The position numbers and the translations under genes are program-made. Shown one piece after another: positions 17,368 through 28,408 of a stretch of DNA of 64,000 nucleotides. The stretch comes from Lentzea kentuckyensis (GTDB taxonomy: Bacteria > Actinomycetota > Actinomycetes > Mycobacteriales > Pseudonocardiaceae), in NCBI RefSeq assembly GCF_002150765.1, contig NZ_MUYM01000056.1:1-64000 (forward strand), written 5' to 3'. A model generated the notes under the pieces. It saw only the letters and a program-made list of their open reading frames with translations, did not search any database and was not told the origin of the DNA. Within the stretch, counting starts at the first letter, position 1, and each line of letters begins with the position of its first letter.

Positions 17368-17404
17368 AAAGCCCTGTTCGTTGTCATCGCGAACAGGGCT
17401 TTTT
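17368..17404 (+). terminator. Rho-independent terminator
   Basis: Arms AAAGCCCTGTTCG (17368-17380) and CGAACAGGGCTTT (17390-17402), 9-nt loop, followed by T residues to 17404. It lies 240 bp after the last plus-strand gene, with no gene recognised in between, so it may terminate an unidentified short transcript. Confidence 0.75.
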
Positions 17405-17445
17405 CGACTGGAAAAGCCGCCAGAGTGACGTCAAACGCCGTGCCG

Positions 17446-17472
17446 GCCCCCAGCAATGATCTTGCTGGGGGC
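17446..17472. terminator. Third strong hairpin in the same spacer
   Basis: Arms GCCCCCAGCAA (17446-17456) and TTGCTGGGGGC (17462-17472) with a 5-nt loop. It lies between the plus-strand terminator and the convergent acyl-CoA ligase gene. Confidence 0.55.
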
Positions 17473-17608
17473 GTTCGTCGTTCCGTGCATGTTCCGTGAG
17501 CGGTGGCAGAATCCCGCAGTCAACGGCAGACGGTGACCACCCGGCCGGACCGACCCGAGCAACGTTTCCGCAGCTCAGGCCGGAACCATCACGTCCGAGA
17601 CGTCAAGA

Positions 17609-19174
<1,566 letters not shown>

Positions 19175-19573
19175 GCGGCGACCCTCATTCACTCGCTGTA
19201 CACCCAGCCTGTGGGGTCATCGTGAGCCAGCCCACAGACCAGGTCAAGGACTCCTAGATCGCTACAGAGACGTTACTTTGCGCAACTAATTCCACTCGAA
19301 TGGAGTAATACAAGCACTTGTGAACGCAAGGATGTATCTGGGAAGTTGATACCGCCTCCGTGAGTCGGCTCCCACGCTTACTCGACGAGCGGATGCACCT
19401 TGCGCGATTCGTCATCCCCCGTCGAATCGCGTGGCCCGCTTCGGATCCGCAGGCTCCCCCCGTCCACGGATCCATGCAGCGGGGACCTTTGACGCGGGAC
19501 GGCTCGATGCGACTCCCCCTCTCTCCCGAGCCGTTCCGCGCCTCATCAAAGGACTACTCTCAGTAGAACTTGA
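19175..19573. other. 400-bp intergenic region without a gene
   Basis: Holds the promoter of the acyl-CoA ligase: an AT-richer stretch around 19265-19320 with an imperfect palindrome TCCACTCGAATGGA (19291-19304). Near the DUF4349 end, an 8-bp inverted repeat ACGGCTCG/CGAGCCGT (19499-19506/19527-19534) may be that gene's terminator. I see no coding sequence. Confidence 0.5.
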
Positions 19574-20437
19574 TCATGCTGCCTCGTTCATTCGAGTGAC
19601 ACGCTTTCGGCGCCGCAGGACGTAGATCACCATCGCTGCGGGCACTCCGAGCGCCACCACGAACGGCAGCACCGTGCCGACCGCGATCAAGATCCCGCCC
19701 ACCACGGTGAGCAGCGCGTTCCAGCCACCGGCGAGGGCGCTGAGGAACCCGGCCTTCTCCGGCTCCGGCGGCGCGATCGGCACCGTGGCGACCTGCACCG
19801 TCAACGTGGCGAGAGCGGCCTTGCCCTTCAGCGACTCGCTGCGCCGCTGCATCGACTCGAGCTCGCTCTGCCGCTTGGTCAACTCGCTCTCGATCTGGGC
19901 GATCTCGGCCGTCGTGCCCGCCCGCTCGAACAGCACCCGCAGCCGCTCGACGCTGGCCTTCTGCGTCGCGATCCGCGCCTCGACGTCGACCAGCTGGTCG
20001 GTGACGTCCTCGCTGCGCACCTCGCTCCGCGTCACCTCGCCGACGCTCGCCAGATCGCGCACGACCCGGTCCAGCTCGGTGGACGGCACCCGCACGGTCA
20101 CGGACCCGCGTTCCTTGGTCGAGTTCTCCTGTCCCGCGAACCCGCCCACGGCCTGTGCCCGGTCCTTGATGTCACCGATGGCCTTCAGCACGTTGTCGCT
20201 GCGCAGGTCGACGGTCGCCGTGCGGACCAGCTGCCGTTCCTGCTGCTGCACCGGCTGCACGCCCTGCGCGTTCTGCGTGTTCTTGCCGTTCTCCTGCTGC
20301 GGCACCTTCTGCTGCGCCGCCTGCGGTGGAGCGGCATCCATCGCCGCCGACCCGCTCATCTCCTTCGAACTGTTGCTGCACCCCGCGGAAACCAGGGCCA
20401 GCAACGCGACTCCCACCCACAGCACTGGTTTACCCAT
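19574..20437 (-). CDS. DUF4349-domain lipoprotein
   Basis: A 287-residue membrane lipoprotein. The signal peptide ends in a lipobox LALVSAGC (Cys at about 20). A Gln/Pro-rich linker leads to the DUF4349 domain, which starts ERQLVRTATVDLRSDNV, includes RVPSTELDRVVRDLASVGEV and a coiled coil ARIATQKASVERLRVLFERAGTTAEIAQIESELTKRQSELESMQ, and ends in a transmembrane helix (about 250-275) and a basic tail. So it is probably anchored both by lipid and by the C-terminal helix with its domain outside. ATG 20437 is 38 bp past the ybjN stop. No function is established for the family. Confidence 0.87.
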   Translation of the reverse strand: MGKPVLWVGVALLALVSAGCSNSSKEMSGSAAMDAAPPQAAQQKVPQQENGKNTQNAQGVQPVQQQERQLVRTATVDLRSDNVLKAIGDIKDRAQAVGGFAGQENSTKERGSVTVRVPSTELDRVVRDLASVGEVTRSEVRSEDVTDQLVDVEARIATQKASVERLRVLFERAGTTAEIAQIESELTKRQSELESMQRRSESLKGKAALATLTVQVATVPIAPPEPEKAGFLSALAGGWNALLTVVGGILIAVGTVLPFVVALGVPAAMVIYVLRRRKRVTRMNEAA

Positions 20438-20475
20438 GCCAGTCAGACGGGGCCGGGCGGACCGGTGGTTGCCGC

Positions 20476-20955
20476 CTAGTCCGAAACGAGATGTTGGAAC
20501 GCCTGCAGGTTCGCGAGCGACTCGCCGCGCGACACCCGCCACGCCCACTCCCGCCGGATCGCGTCGGCGAACCCGATCTCCAGCAGCGGGTTGAAGTCGC
20601 CGTCCGCCGCCTCCAGCACCTGCCCGAGCACGCGGTCCAGCTCGTCGGCCGTCACGGCGTGCTTCCCGACCCGTCCGACCAGGTAGATGTCACCCTCGGC
20701 GTCGATCGTGTAGTGCACGCCGTACAGCCGTGCGTTGCGCCGCAACAGGAACCGGTAGACGTCCTCGAACGACTGGTCCGGCCGCCGGCACACGAACGCC
20801 TCGACCAGCAACGCGTGCGTCGTCTCGACCAGCCACACGTTGGTCTGCAGCTTCTTGGTGCCCGGCAGCGTCACGAAGAACTTGCCCTCTTCGCGACGGT
20901 CGTACTTCAGCTCCCGTTCGTCCAGAAAAGCCTTGATCACACTGTCGATGCTCAA
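20476..20955 (-). CDS. YbjN-domain protein
   Basis: A 159-residue single-domain protein of the YbjN family (type III secretion chaperone fold): SIDSVIKAFLDERELKYDRREEGKFFVTLPG, then YRFLLRRNARLYGVHYTIDAEGDIYLVGR and EWAWRVSRGESLANLQAFQ. Its start overlaps the mshA stop by 4 bp, the same coupling I recall for Rv0486-Rv0487. The family has no agreed biochemical function; coupling suggests a link to mycothiol synthesis or envelope homeostasis. Confidence 0.9.
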   Translation of the reverse strand: MSIDSVIKAFLDERELKYDRREEGKFFVTLPGTKKLQTNVWLVETTHALLVEAFVCRRPDQSFEDVYRFLLRRNARLYGVHYTIDAEGDIYLVGRVGKHAVTADELDRVLGQVLEAADGDFNPLLEIGFADAIRREWAWRVSRGESLANLQAFQHLVSD

Positions 20956-22199
20956 GCGACAACCTCCCGGCGGAACACGTCTGCCGCCTCTTGATACCCC
21001 GCCAGCAGGGCATCAGTCGTGCGATCCCACGAGAAGCGTCGCGCATGTCCTACCGCGTTGCTCGCCAGGTGCTCCCGCTGCGGCAACGCCGTCCCGCTGA
21101 TCGCCGCCGCCCACGCGCCCGGTTCGTGCCCGTGCACGAGCACCCCGGACATCCCGTCGTTGACCGCCACCGGCAACCCGCCGACCGCCGCCGCGATCAC
21201 CGGCGTCCCGCACGCCTGCGCCTCCAGCGCCACCAGCCCGAAGGACTCGTTGTAGCTCGGCACCGCCACCAGGTCGGCGGCCCGGTAGACCTCGGCCAGC
21301 GCCGGTCCCGGCTGCGGCGGCAGGAACCGCACCACGTCCGCGATCCCCAGCTGGACGGCCAGCTCCTCCAGCGCCTTCGGCCGTTCCGTGCCGGAACCAG
21401 AAGGTCCGCCGACGATCAGCACGACCAGCCGTGCACGCAGTCCGGGATCGCGGACCAGCATCTCGGCGGCCGCGCGCAGCAGCACGTCAGGGGCCTTCAA
21501 CGGCTGGATGCGGCCGACGAACGCCAGCACGACCGCGTCCTGCGGGATGCCGAAGCGGTGTCGTGCGCGAGCCTGGTCACCCGGCGTGAAGCGGTCGAGA
21601 TCGACGCCAGGCGGCACCACGGCGACCTTGGACGGTTCCGCGTCGTAGAGCTTGATCAGCTCACTGGCCTCGATGTCGGTGTTGGCCACCAGCCGGTCCG
21701 ACTCGGTGACCACCTGTTCCTCGCCGATCACCCGCATCCTGGGCTCCGGCGCGTCCCCCTCGGCCAGCGCGAGGTTCTTCACCTTGGCCAGCGTGTGCGC
21801 GGTGTGCACGAGCGGCACGCCCCAGCGTTCCCGCGCGAGCCAGCCGACCTGCCCGGACAGCCAGTAGTGCGAGTGGATCGCGTCGTAGTAGCCGGGCTCG
21901 TGCCGTGCCTCGGCGCGCAGCACACCCGCCGTGAACGCACAGAGCTGACCAGGAAGTTCTTCCTTGCCCAGCCCTTCGAACGGTCCCGCGGCCACGTGCC
22001 GGACGCGCACGCCGGGTGCCAGTTCGGCGACCGGGGGCAGCTCGGACGACGTGGCGCGGGTGAAGATCTCCACCTCGACGCCGCGCTGGGCCATCCGCGT
22101 GGCCGTCTGCACGATGTAGACGTTCATCCCGCCGGCGTCACCCGTCCCCGGCTGCTCCAGCGGCGAGGTGTGCACCGAGAGCACGGCCACGCGCTTCAT
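20952..22199 (-). CDS. mshA: D-inositol-3-phosphate glycosyltransferase (mycothiol synthesis)
   Basis: First enzyme of mycothiol biosynthesis: moves GlcNAc from UDP-GlcNAc to 1-L-myo-inositol-1-phosphate. A 415-residue GT4 enzyme with the N-terminal signature VHTSPLEQPGTGDAGGMNVYI, IHSHYWLSGQVGWLARERWGVPLVHTAHTLAKVKN, the linker VVPPGVDLDRFTPGD and the sugar-nucleotide EX7E region VPSYNESFGLVALEAQACGTPVIAA. All features of MshA are present. It is coupled by 4-bp overlaps to an alpha/beta hydrolase upstream and to ybjN downstream. Confidence 0.97.
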   Translation of the reverse strand: MKRVAVLSVHTSPLEQPGTGDAGGMNVYIVQTATRMAQRGVEVEIFTRATSSELPPVAELAPGVRVRHVAAGPFEGLGKEELPGQLCAFTAGVLRAEARHEPGYYDAIHSHYWLSGQVGWLARERWGVPLVHTAHTLAKVKNLALAEGDAPEPRMRVIGEEQVVTESDRLVANTDIEASELIKLYDAEPSKVAVVPPGVDLDRFTPGDQARARHRFGIPQDAVVLAFVGRIQPLKAPDVLLRAAAEMLVRDPGLRARLVVLIVGGPSGSGTERPKALEELAVQLGIADVVRFLPPQPGPALAEVYRAADLVAVPSYNESFGLVALEAQACGTPVIAAAVGGLPVAVNDGMSGVLVHGHEPGAWAAAISGTALPQREHLASNAVGHARRFSWDRTTDALLAGYQEAADVFRREVVA

Positions 22200-22960
22200 C
22201 GGACCACCCGCTTCAGGTCGGAGAGGAACTGGTCGGGCCGCTCGAGGAAAGGCGCGTGCGCGGTGTCGGGGTAGAGGCTCAACTCGGCTCCGGGGATCAG
22301 GGCGGCGGAGTACTCGGCGGCGGCAGGAGCGACCACCTCGTCTTGAGTTCCGTGCACGATCAGCGTCGGCACGTCGACGCCCTTCAGCACGTCAGCGCTG
22401 CCCACATCCCTGCGGAACAGCTCACCTCGCACTTTATGGCTCACCGAGGTCGCCGCGGCTGTGAGTTCAGCGACCGTCCCGGCAGGTAGCGCGGGTGCCA
22501 TGGCCCGGCAGAACTCCGCCAGCACGGCGTCGTCGGTGATCGCGCCGGGCAACGCGGCACGCATCACGGGGCCGGTGGAGCCGCCGGGACGATCACGGCC
22601 GATCTCCGTGATGGCGCTCACGAACACCAGCGCGTCGATCAGCTCGGTGCCGTGGTGGCGGAGGTAGTCGGTGATCACCAGCCCGCCGTAGGACCACCCG
22701 ACGACGGTCGCGGGTCCGGTGTGATCGAGCACGAGCCTGAGGTCGTCGGCCCACCTGGCGGAATCACGGTAGTCGCCGAAGTCGTCGGACTCGCCGTGTC
22801 CTCGCAGGTCAACGGCGTAAGTCCGGAAGTCGGGCAGGTCCCAGACCGCGCCGGTCTGCGCCCACCCGTGGACGAGCACCACCGGTGGCGCGTCGAGCGG
22901 TCCTGCCTCACGGACGGCCAGTCGTCCCCCGCCGGCCGCCGTCACGTGTGTTAGGTGCAC
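22196..22960 (-). CDS. Alpha/beta-fold hydrolase
   Basis: A 254-residue soluble hydrolase. Oxyanion-hole segment VVLVHGWAQTGAVWD, nucleophile Ser in VVGWSYGGLVI, acid Asp in LIVHGTQDEVV and catalytic His in LYPDTAHAPFLERPDQF complete the triad. The lid region (about 120-165) is short. Its stop overlaps the mshA start by 4 bp, so it is co-translated with the mycothiol gene, but nothing in the sequence shows that it acts on mycothiol. It could be an esterase, lipase or haloperoxidase-like enzyme. Confidence 0.88.
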   Translation of the reverse strand: MHLTHVTAAGGGRLAVREAGPLDAPPVVLVHGWAQTGAVWDLPDFRTYAVDLRGHGESDDFGDYRDSARWADDLRLVLDHTGPATVVGWSYGGLVITDYLRHHGTELIDALVFVSAITEIGRDRPGGSTGPVMRAALPGAITDDAVLAEFCRAMAPALPAGTVAELTAAATSVSHKVRGELFRRDVGSADVLKGVDVPTLIVHGTQDEVVAPAAAEYSAALIPGAELSLYPDTAHAPFLERPDQFLSDLKRVVR

Positions 22961-23003
22961 ACAGGTGCGAACGACCTGGTCGGGGGACGCATTCCCGCCG
23001 GTC

Positions 23004-24143
23004 CTACTTCACCGCGGACTTGGCCTTCCACTGGTCCCACGGGATCTGCCAGTCGTACCAGTCGAACTGCGCCGGCAGCGTGGTGATGGAGCCGGTCACC
23101 TCGACCGGGTCACCGACCATCGCCGAGTCGTAGTACGCCTTCGCGTCGGCTTCCAGCAGATTCGCGCAGCCGTGCGAGGTGTTCGCCTTGCCGATGTTGC
23201 CCGCGTTGTCGTTGTTCTCGTGGATGAACTCGCCGTGGTTCGAGAACCGGACGGCCCACTTCTTCACGACGTTGGTGTAGCCGTAACGCGGGTTGTCGAA
23301 CGAGAACGTGTCGTTCTTCGACATGACCACGAACGTGCCGTTCGGCGTGGTCAGCTCGGGGTCGGCGTCCTTGCCGAACGACGCCGGATACGAGGCGACC
23401 TGCTGGCCGTCGCGCAGCACCACGAGCTGGTGCGTCGGGTTGTTGATCTGCACGACCTGGTTGCGGCCGATGGTGAAGTCCGAGGTGACGTCGGCCTTGC
23501 CGAACGCGCCACCGCCGTAGTTCACGCCGTAGAGCTTGGCCTCGACCTTGACCGTGGTGTTCGCCGGCCAGTACTTCTCCGGCCGGTAGTGCACTTCCTG
23601 GGCGTTGAGCCAGGCCCAGGTACCGGTGACGTTCGCGGAGTTGGTGACCTTGAGCGCCTTCTCGACGGTCGCCTTGTCCTCGACCGGGGCCTCGAACTTG
23701 ACCATGATCGGCGCCGCGACGCCGACGGTCTGGTTGTCCGAGGGCCACAGCGTCGCGCGGGTCTGCGAACCGGGCGCGACGGTGGTGAACGAGCCCTTGA
23801 GCTCGACCGGCCTGCCGTCCTTGCCGACGACCTTGCCGGAGTAGCTGTACGTCTTGCCGTAGCCCAGCGGCTCGGCGATCGTCCAGCCGGACTTGTCCTC
23901 GGTGAGGGTGCCCTTGACGTCCTTGCCTTCCGGCGACTTCACCGAGACGGACTCGATCGTCCCGTCCACCACGGTGACCTGCACCGGAGTCGTGACCTGC
24001 ACGTCCTTCGTGCCGTCGACCGGGGACAGGGTGACCTTCGCGGCCGGTTGCGAGGTGTCCGCACTCGGCTTGCCCGCCTCGACACTCGAGCAGCCGGTCA
24101 GCAGCGTCAGCCCGGCGACCAGCGCGACAAGTGTTCTCTTCAC
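23004..24143 (-). CDS. L,D-transpeptidase lipoprotein with Ig-like domains (LprQ/Rv0483-like)
   Basis: Makes 3-3 crosslinks in peptidoglycan at the outer membrane face. The 379-residue protein has a lipobox LTLLTGC (Cys18), two Ig-like domains (about 35-135 and 136-230), and a YkuD catalytic domain ending in the motif NTSHGCANLLEADAKAYY with nucleophile Cys326 and the preceding His. A Trp-rich C-terminal tail (FDWYDWQIPWDQW) follows, a feature of this Ldt class. It stands alone, divergent from the SDR gene; in mycobacteria lprQ lies in the same place between the SDR and murB. Confidence 0.94.
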   Translation of the reverse strand: MKRTLVALVAGLTLLTGCSSVEAGKPSADTSQPAAKVTLSPVDGTKDVQVTTPVQVTVVDGTIESVSVKSPEGKDVKGTLTEDKSGWTIAEPLGYGKTYSYSGKVVGKDGRPVELKGSFTTVAPGSQTRATLWPSDNQTVGVAAPIMVKFEAPVEDKATVEKALKVTNSANVTGTWAWLNAQEVHYRPEKYWPANTTVKVEAKLYGVNYGGGAFGKADVTSDFTIGRNQVVQINNPTHQLVVLRDGQQVASYPASFGKDADPELTTPNGTFVVMSKNDTFSFDNPRYGYTNVVKKWAVRFSNHGEFIHENNDNAGNIGKANTSHGCANLLEADAKAYYDSAMVGDPVEVTGSITTLPAQFDWYDWQIPWDQWKAKSAVK

Positions 24144-24230
24144 GGTTTCGACCTCCCACCATGGTGGACGTCCAGCACGACCCGAAGGTGTGAGTGACGT
24201 CCGTCACACCCAGGCTCGCCGCCTACGATC

Positions 24231-24968
24231 GTGGTCGTGAATCGACCTGTCGCAGTAGTGACCGGAGCTAGCGCGGGCATCGGCGAGGCCACCGCTCGGC
24301 GGCTGGCCGCCGAGGGCTTCCACGTCGTGCTCGGCGCACGTCGCCTGGATCTTCTTCACGTTATCGCGAAGGAGATCGACGGGACGGCCATCGAGCTGGA
24401 CGTCACCGACGAGGCCTCCGTCGCCGCCTTCGCCGACCGGGTACCCGAAGCCCACGTCCTCGTGAACAACGCGGGTGGTGCGCGCGGGCTCTCGACCGTG
24501 GCCGAGGGCAATCCGGAGGAATGGCGCTGGATGTGGGAGGCGAACGTCCTCGGCACCCTCCTGGTGACCAAGGCGTTCATCCCCAAGCTGATCGCGTCCG
24601 GCGACGGGCACATCGTGTCCGTGACGTCCATCGCCGCGTTCGAGGCCTACGACAACGGCTCCGGGTACACCAGCGCCAAGCACGCCCAGTCGGCACTCCA
24701 CCGGACGCTGCGGGGCGAACTGCTGGGGCAGCCGGTGCGGATCACCGAGATCCAGCCGGGCATGGTCGAGACGGACTTCTCGGCCAACCGGTTCGGCGGT
24801 GACACCGAGCGCGCGGCCAAGGTCTACGAGGGCATCACGCCGTTGGTCGCGGACGACGTGGCGGACGTGATCGCGTTCGCCGTCACCCGGCCGTCGCACG
24901 TGAACCTGGACACGATCGTGCTCAAGCCTCGCGCTCAGGCCTCCGCGACTCGGGCACACCGGGTGTGA
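24231..24968 (+). CDS. Short-chain dehydrogenase/reductase
   Basis: A classical 245-residue SDR: cofactor site VVTGASAGIGEATARRLAAEG, NNAGG structural motif (HVLVNNAGGARGL), catalytic Ser in VTSIAAFEAYDNGSG and YTSAKHAQS (YxxxK). The ELDVTDEAS acidic motif suggests adenine-ribose binding. It matches in position Rv0484c of mycobacteria. The start is one of two GTG codons, 24231 or 24237. The last 47 bp overlap the end of the convergent protease gene. The substrate is unknown. Confidence 0.92.
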   Translation: MVVNRPVAVVTGASAGIGEATARRLAAEGFHVVLGARRLDLLHVIAKEIDGTAIELDVTDEASVAAFADRVPEAHVLVNNAGGARGLSTVAEGNPEEWRWMWEANVLGTLLVTKAFIPKLIASGDGHIVSVTSIAAFEAYDNGSGYTSAKHAQSALHRTLRGELLGQPVRITEIQPGMVETDFSANRFGGDTERAAKVYEGITPLVADDVADVIAFAVTRPSHVNLDTIVLKPRAQASATRAHRV

Positions 24969-25950
24969 GCAGCTCCACGTCGAGCTGACGCAGCACAGGT
25001 TCGATCGGGTTCGCGAACCCTGCCGAAAAGGACCCTTTCGAACCTGAGCCGGCGAGGTACAGGCCCACCACGCGGTTGTCGGCGTCGACCAGCACCGCAC
25101 CGCTGTCGCCGTGGTCGCCGAAGCGTTCGGACGAGCGGACGCGGATCTGGTCGCGCAGGGTCCTGACGCCGAGACCGTCGCCGAAGTCCAGCCGGACGGT
25201 CGCGTCCGTCGACGTGACCATGCCGTGGGTCAGACCCGTTGTGCGGCCGGTCTTGCGCACGGTGGAGCCGACCTCGGCCGGCGCGGTCCCGGTGAGCGCG
25301 CCGATGTCGAGCACCTCCGCGCGGAACGGCCGGTTGCCCATCCGCAGCCCCGCCGCCGACACGGATCCCGCGAGCGCCGCGCGGTCCAGCACCGCGACCT
25401 GGTCCGGCCCAGGAATCCCACCGTCCACTCTGGACGGATGCACGAACTCGTCGCCCACCGCCCACGAGTCGTCGACGCAGCCGACGTGGAACGTGGTGAG
25501 CCCCAGCACCTTCCCCGGCTCGTCGCGGGTGACGACGAACGCGCCGAGCGTGCCGGCGATCACGTACTCGCCGGCTTTCTCGACCTCGGGCGGCACCACC
25601 CGGAACGACCGGGCGGGCCCGATGCCGATGCCACCCCGCAGCACCGGATGCCGTTGCGCCTCAACGGGTTGCACGTCCGACGTGCGGGTGATCCTGGCGC
25701 GGTGCAGCACGATCGACTCCGCGACGACGTCCGTCGGCACGCCGCCGACCTCCGGCGGGATCTGCTGCGGATGAAGAGGTCCCTTGGCGCACACGTAGAC
25801 CACGATCGCGGCCCGGCCCGTCGGGCGTCCGCCGGTGACCTTCTCGCCGATGTCGACACCGATCACGCCCGGCCGGGACAGGAACTCGTCTTCGACCATG
25901 CGCTTGATCGGCCTGATGACCTCGCGCGCACCCTCGTCGAGGTAGCTCAT
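24922..25950 (-). CDS. Trypsin-fold serine protease-like protein, cytosolic
   Basis: A 342-residue protein without a signal peptide. The trypsin-like Ser motif is intact in RFGDHGDSGAVLVDADNRVVGLYLAG (GDSG), and the His site appears as GLTTFHVGC, where trypsins have TAAHC. The first 60 residues (GAREVIRPIKRMVEDEFLSRPGVIGVDIGEKVTGG) are a conserved lead-in of this protease-like family. Catalytic competence is likely but the acid residue is not obvious. Divergence from secreted chymotrypsin-like enzymes and absence of a leader suggest an intracellular role. It overlaps the SDR gene tail-to-tail. Confidence 0.75.
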   Translation of the reverse strand: MSYLDEGAREVIRPIKRMVEDEFLSRPGVIGVDIGEKVTGGRPTGRAAIVVYVCAKGPLHPQQIPPEVGGVPTDVVAESIVLHRARITRTSDVQPVEAQRHPVLRGGIGIGPARSFRVVPPEVEKAGEYVIAGTLGAFVVTRDEPGKVLGLTTFHVGCVDDSWAVGDEFVHPSRVDGGIPGPDQVAVLDRAALAGSVSAAGLRMGNRPFRAEVLDIGALTGTAPAEVGSTVRKTGRTTGLTHGMVTSTDATVRLDFGDGLGVRTLRDQIRVRSSERFGDHGDSGAVLVDADNRVVGLYLAGSGSKGSFSAGFANPIEPVLRQLDVELLTPGVPESRRPEREA

Positions 25951-26026
25951 AGCGACCTCCGTTCCACCCCTACCTCAATGAAACACGCCAAGTAGTGGTT
26001 CGTCACACGGAGTCACCCGGACGGAC

Positions 26027-27100
<1,074 letters not shown>

Positions 27101-27125
27101 AGGCGTCAACGGTAGCCTCCGCGAC

Positions 27126-27614
27126 ATGGCACGCCGCATCGAGCACCACACCACCTCACCCCATTCGGCGGAGACGGTCTTCGGCGCGATGGTCGACGAG
27201 ACCTATCTGCGCGACCGGCTCGCCGCGATCGGCGGCACGAACGCCGAGCTCGTCTCGTTCTCGTACGCCGACGGCAAGGCGTCCTACGAGCTCAAGCAGG
27301 GTGTGCCTGCCGAGCACCTGCCGTCCGTGGCGAAGTCATTGCTCGGCGGCGACCTGGTGATCAAGCGCGTCGAGAACTGGGCGGCCGGCGCGGGCACGGT
27401 CGAGGTCACGCTCGTCGGTGTGCCCGGACGGCTCGACGGCGCGTTCACCATCACGGGCAACGGATCCGGCTCGAAGGTCACCCTCACGGGGGAGGCCAAG
27501 GTCAGCATCCCGCTCATGGGCGGGAAGCTGGAGAAGGTGATCGCCGAGCAGGTCGTCGTGCTGCTCGACAAGGAGAGCGAGTTCACCACGCAATGGCTCG
27601 CAAACCGCGACTAG
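27126..27614 (+). CDS. DUF2505-family protein
   Basis: A 162-residue START/polyketide-cyclase-like protein. It begins MARRIEHHTTSPHSAETVFGAM, has DETYLRDRLAAIGG near the N-terminus, and the amphipathic end EKVIAEQVVVLLDKESEFTTQWL. The family fold has a hydrophobic pocket; ligands are not known. Divergent from murB; it overlaps the following methyltransferase by 22 bp, so the two are co-transcribed. The position corresponds to what I recall as Rv0481c. Confidence 0.88.
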   Translation: MARRIEHHTTSPHSAETVFGAMVDETYLRDRLAAIGGTNAELVSFSYADGKASYELKQGVPAEHLPSVAKSLLGGDLVIKRVENWAAGAGTVEVTLVGVPGRLDGAFTITGNGSGSKVTLTGEAKVSIPLMGGKLEKVIAEQVVVLLDKESEFTTQWLANRD

Positions 27615-28399
27615 CGGCCGGCCGGGCCCGCGCGCTCGGCGTCCCCACCCGCGGCACGACCAACCCGAACCGCCTGCGCCGGGTCGACCGGTGGATGACC
27701 GGCACGCTCTCGTCGTTCCTGGCCTCCGCCGCCGACCCGCTGGTGGTCGACCTCGGCTACGGCGCGACCCCGATCACCACCGTGGAGATGGCCGCCCGGC
27801 TGCGGGTCGTGCGGCCGGACGTGCGCGTGCTCGGGCTGGAGATCGACCAGGAACGGGTCGACGCGGGCAAGGCCGTCGCCTCGCCGCCGTTCCTGGACTT
27901 CCGGCGCGGCGGCTTCGAGCTGGCCGGTGCGCGGCCGGTGTTGTTGCGCGCGTTCAACGTGCTGCGCCAGTACACCGAGGAGCAGGCGTTCGAGGCGTGG
28001 GACACGATGCTCTCGCGGATGGCCCCCGGCGGGTTGATCGTCGAGGGCACGTGTGACGAGATCGGCCGCCGGTGCACGTGGGTGACGCTCTCGGCGGACG
28101 GACCGTTGCGGTTCACGCTGGCCTGCAAGCCGTCCGGCATCGACGTGCCCTCTGACCTGGCCGAGCGGCTGCCCAAGGCGTTGATCCACAAGAACGTGCC
28201 GGGCGAGCGCGTGCACGCGTTGCTGGCCGAGCTGGACGCCTGCTGGGCGACGGCGGCCCCGTTCGCGCCGTTCGGGCCCCGTGCGCGGTGGGTGGAGTCG
28301 GCGCGGCTGCTGGTCGAGCGCGGCTGGCCCGTGGTGGACGACCGGCGGCGCTGGCGGCTCGGCGAAATCTCGCTCGAATGGGCAGCCGTAGCGCCCTAG
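27593..28399 (+). CDS. Class I SAM-dependent methyltransferase
   Basis: A 268-residue soluble protein with a Rossmann methyltransferase core: motif I VVDLGYGATPITTVEMAARL, acidic motif II RVLGLEIDQERVDAG, and GGLIVEGTCDEIGR as motif III region. The substrate-binding C-terminal part has no recognisable feature. ATG 27593 lies inside the DUF2505 gene. Substrate (small molecule, RNA or protein) cannot be inferred; the basic N-terminus RKPRLAAGRARALG could contact nucleic acid. Confidence 0.8.
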   Translation: MARKPRLAAGRARALGVPTRGTTNPNRLRRVDRWMTGTLSSFLASAADPLVVDLGYGATPITTVEMAARLRVVRPDVRVLGLEIDQERVDAGKAVASPPFLDFRRGGFELAGARPVLLRAFNVLRQYTEEQAFEAWDTMLSRMAPGGLIVEGTCDEIGRRCTWVTLSADGPLRFTLACKPSGIDVPSDLAERLPKALIHKNVPGERVHALLAELDACWATAAPFAPFGPRARWVESARLLVERGWPVVDDRRRWRLGEISLEWAAVAP

Positions 28400-28408
28400 G
28401 GTGGTTTC

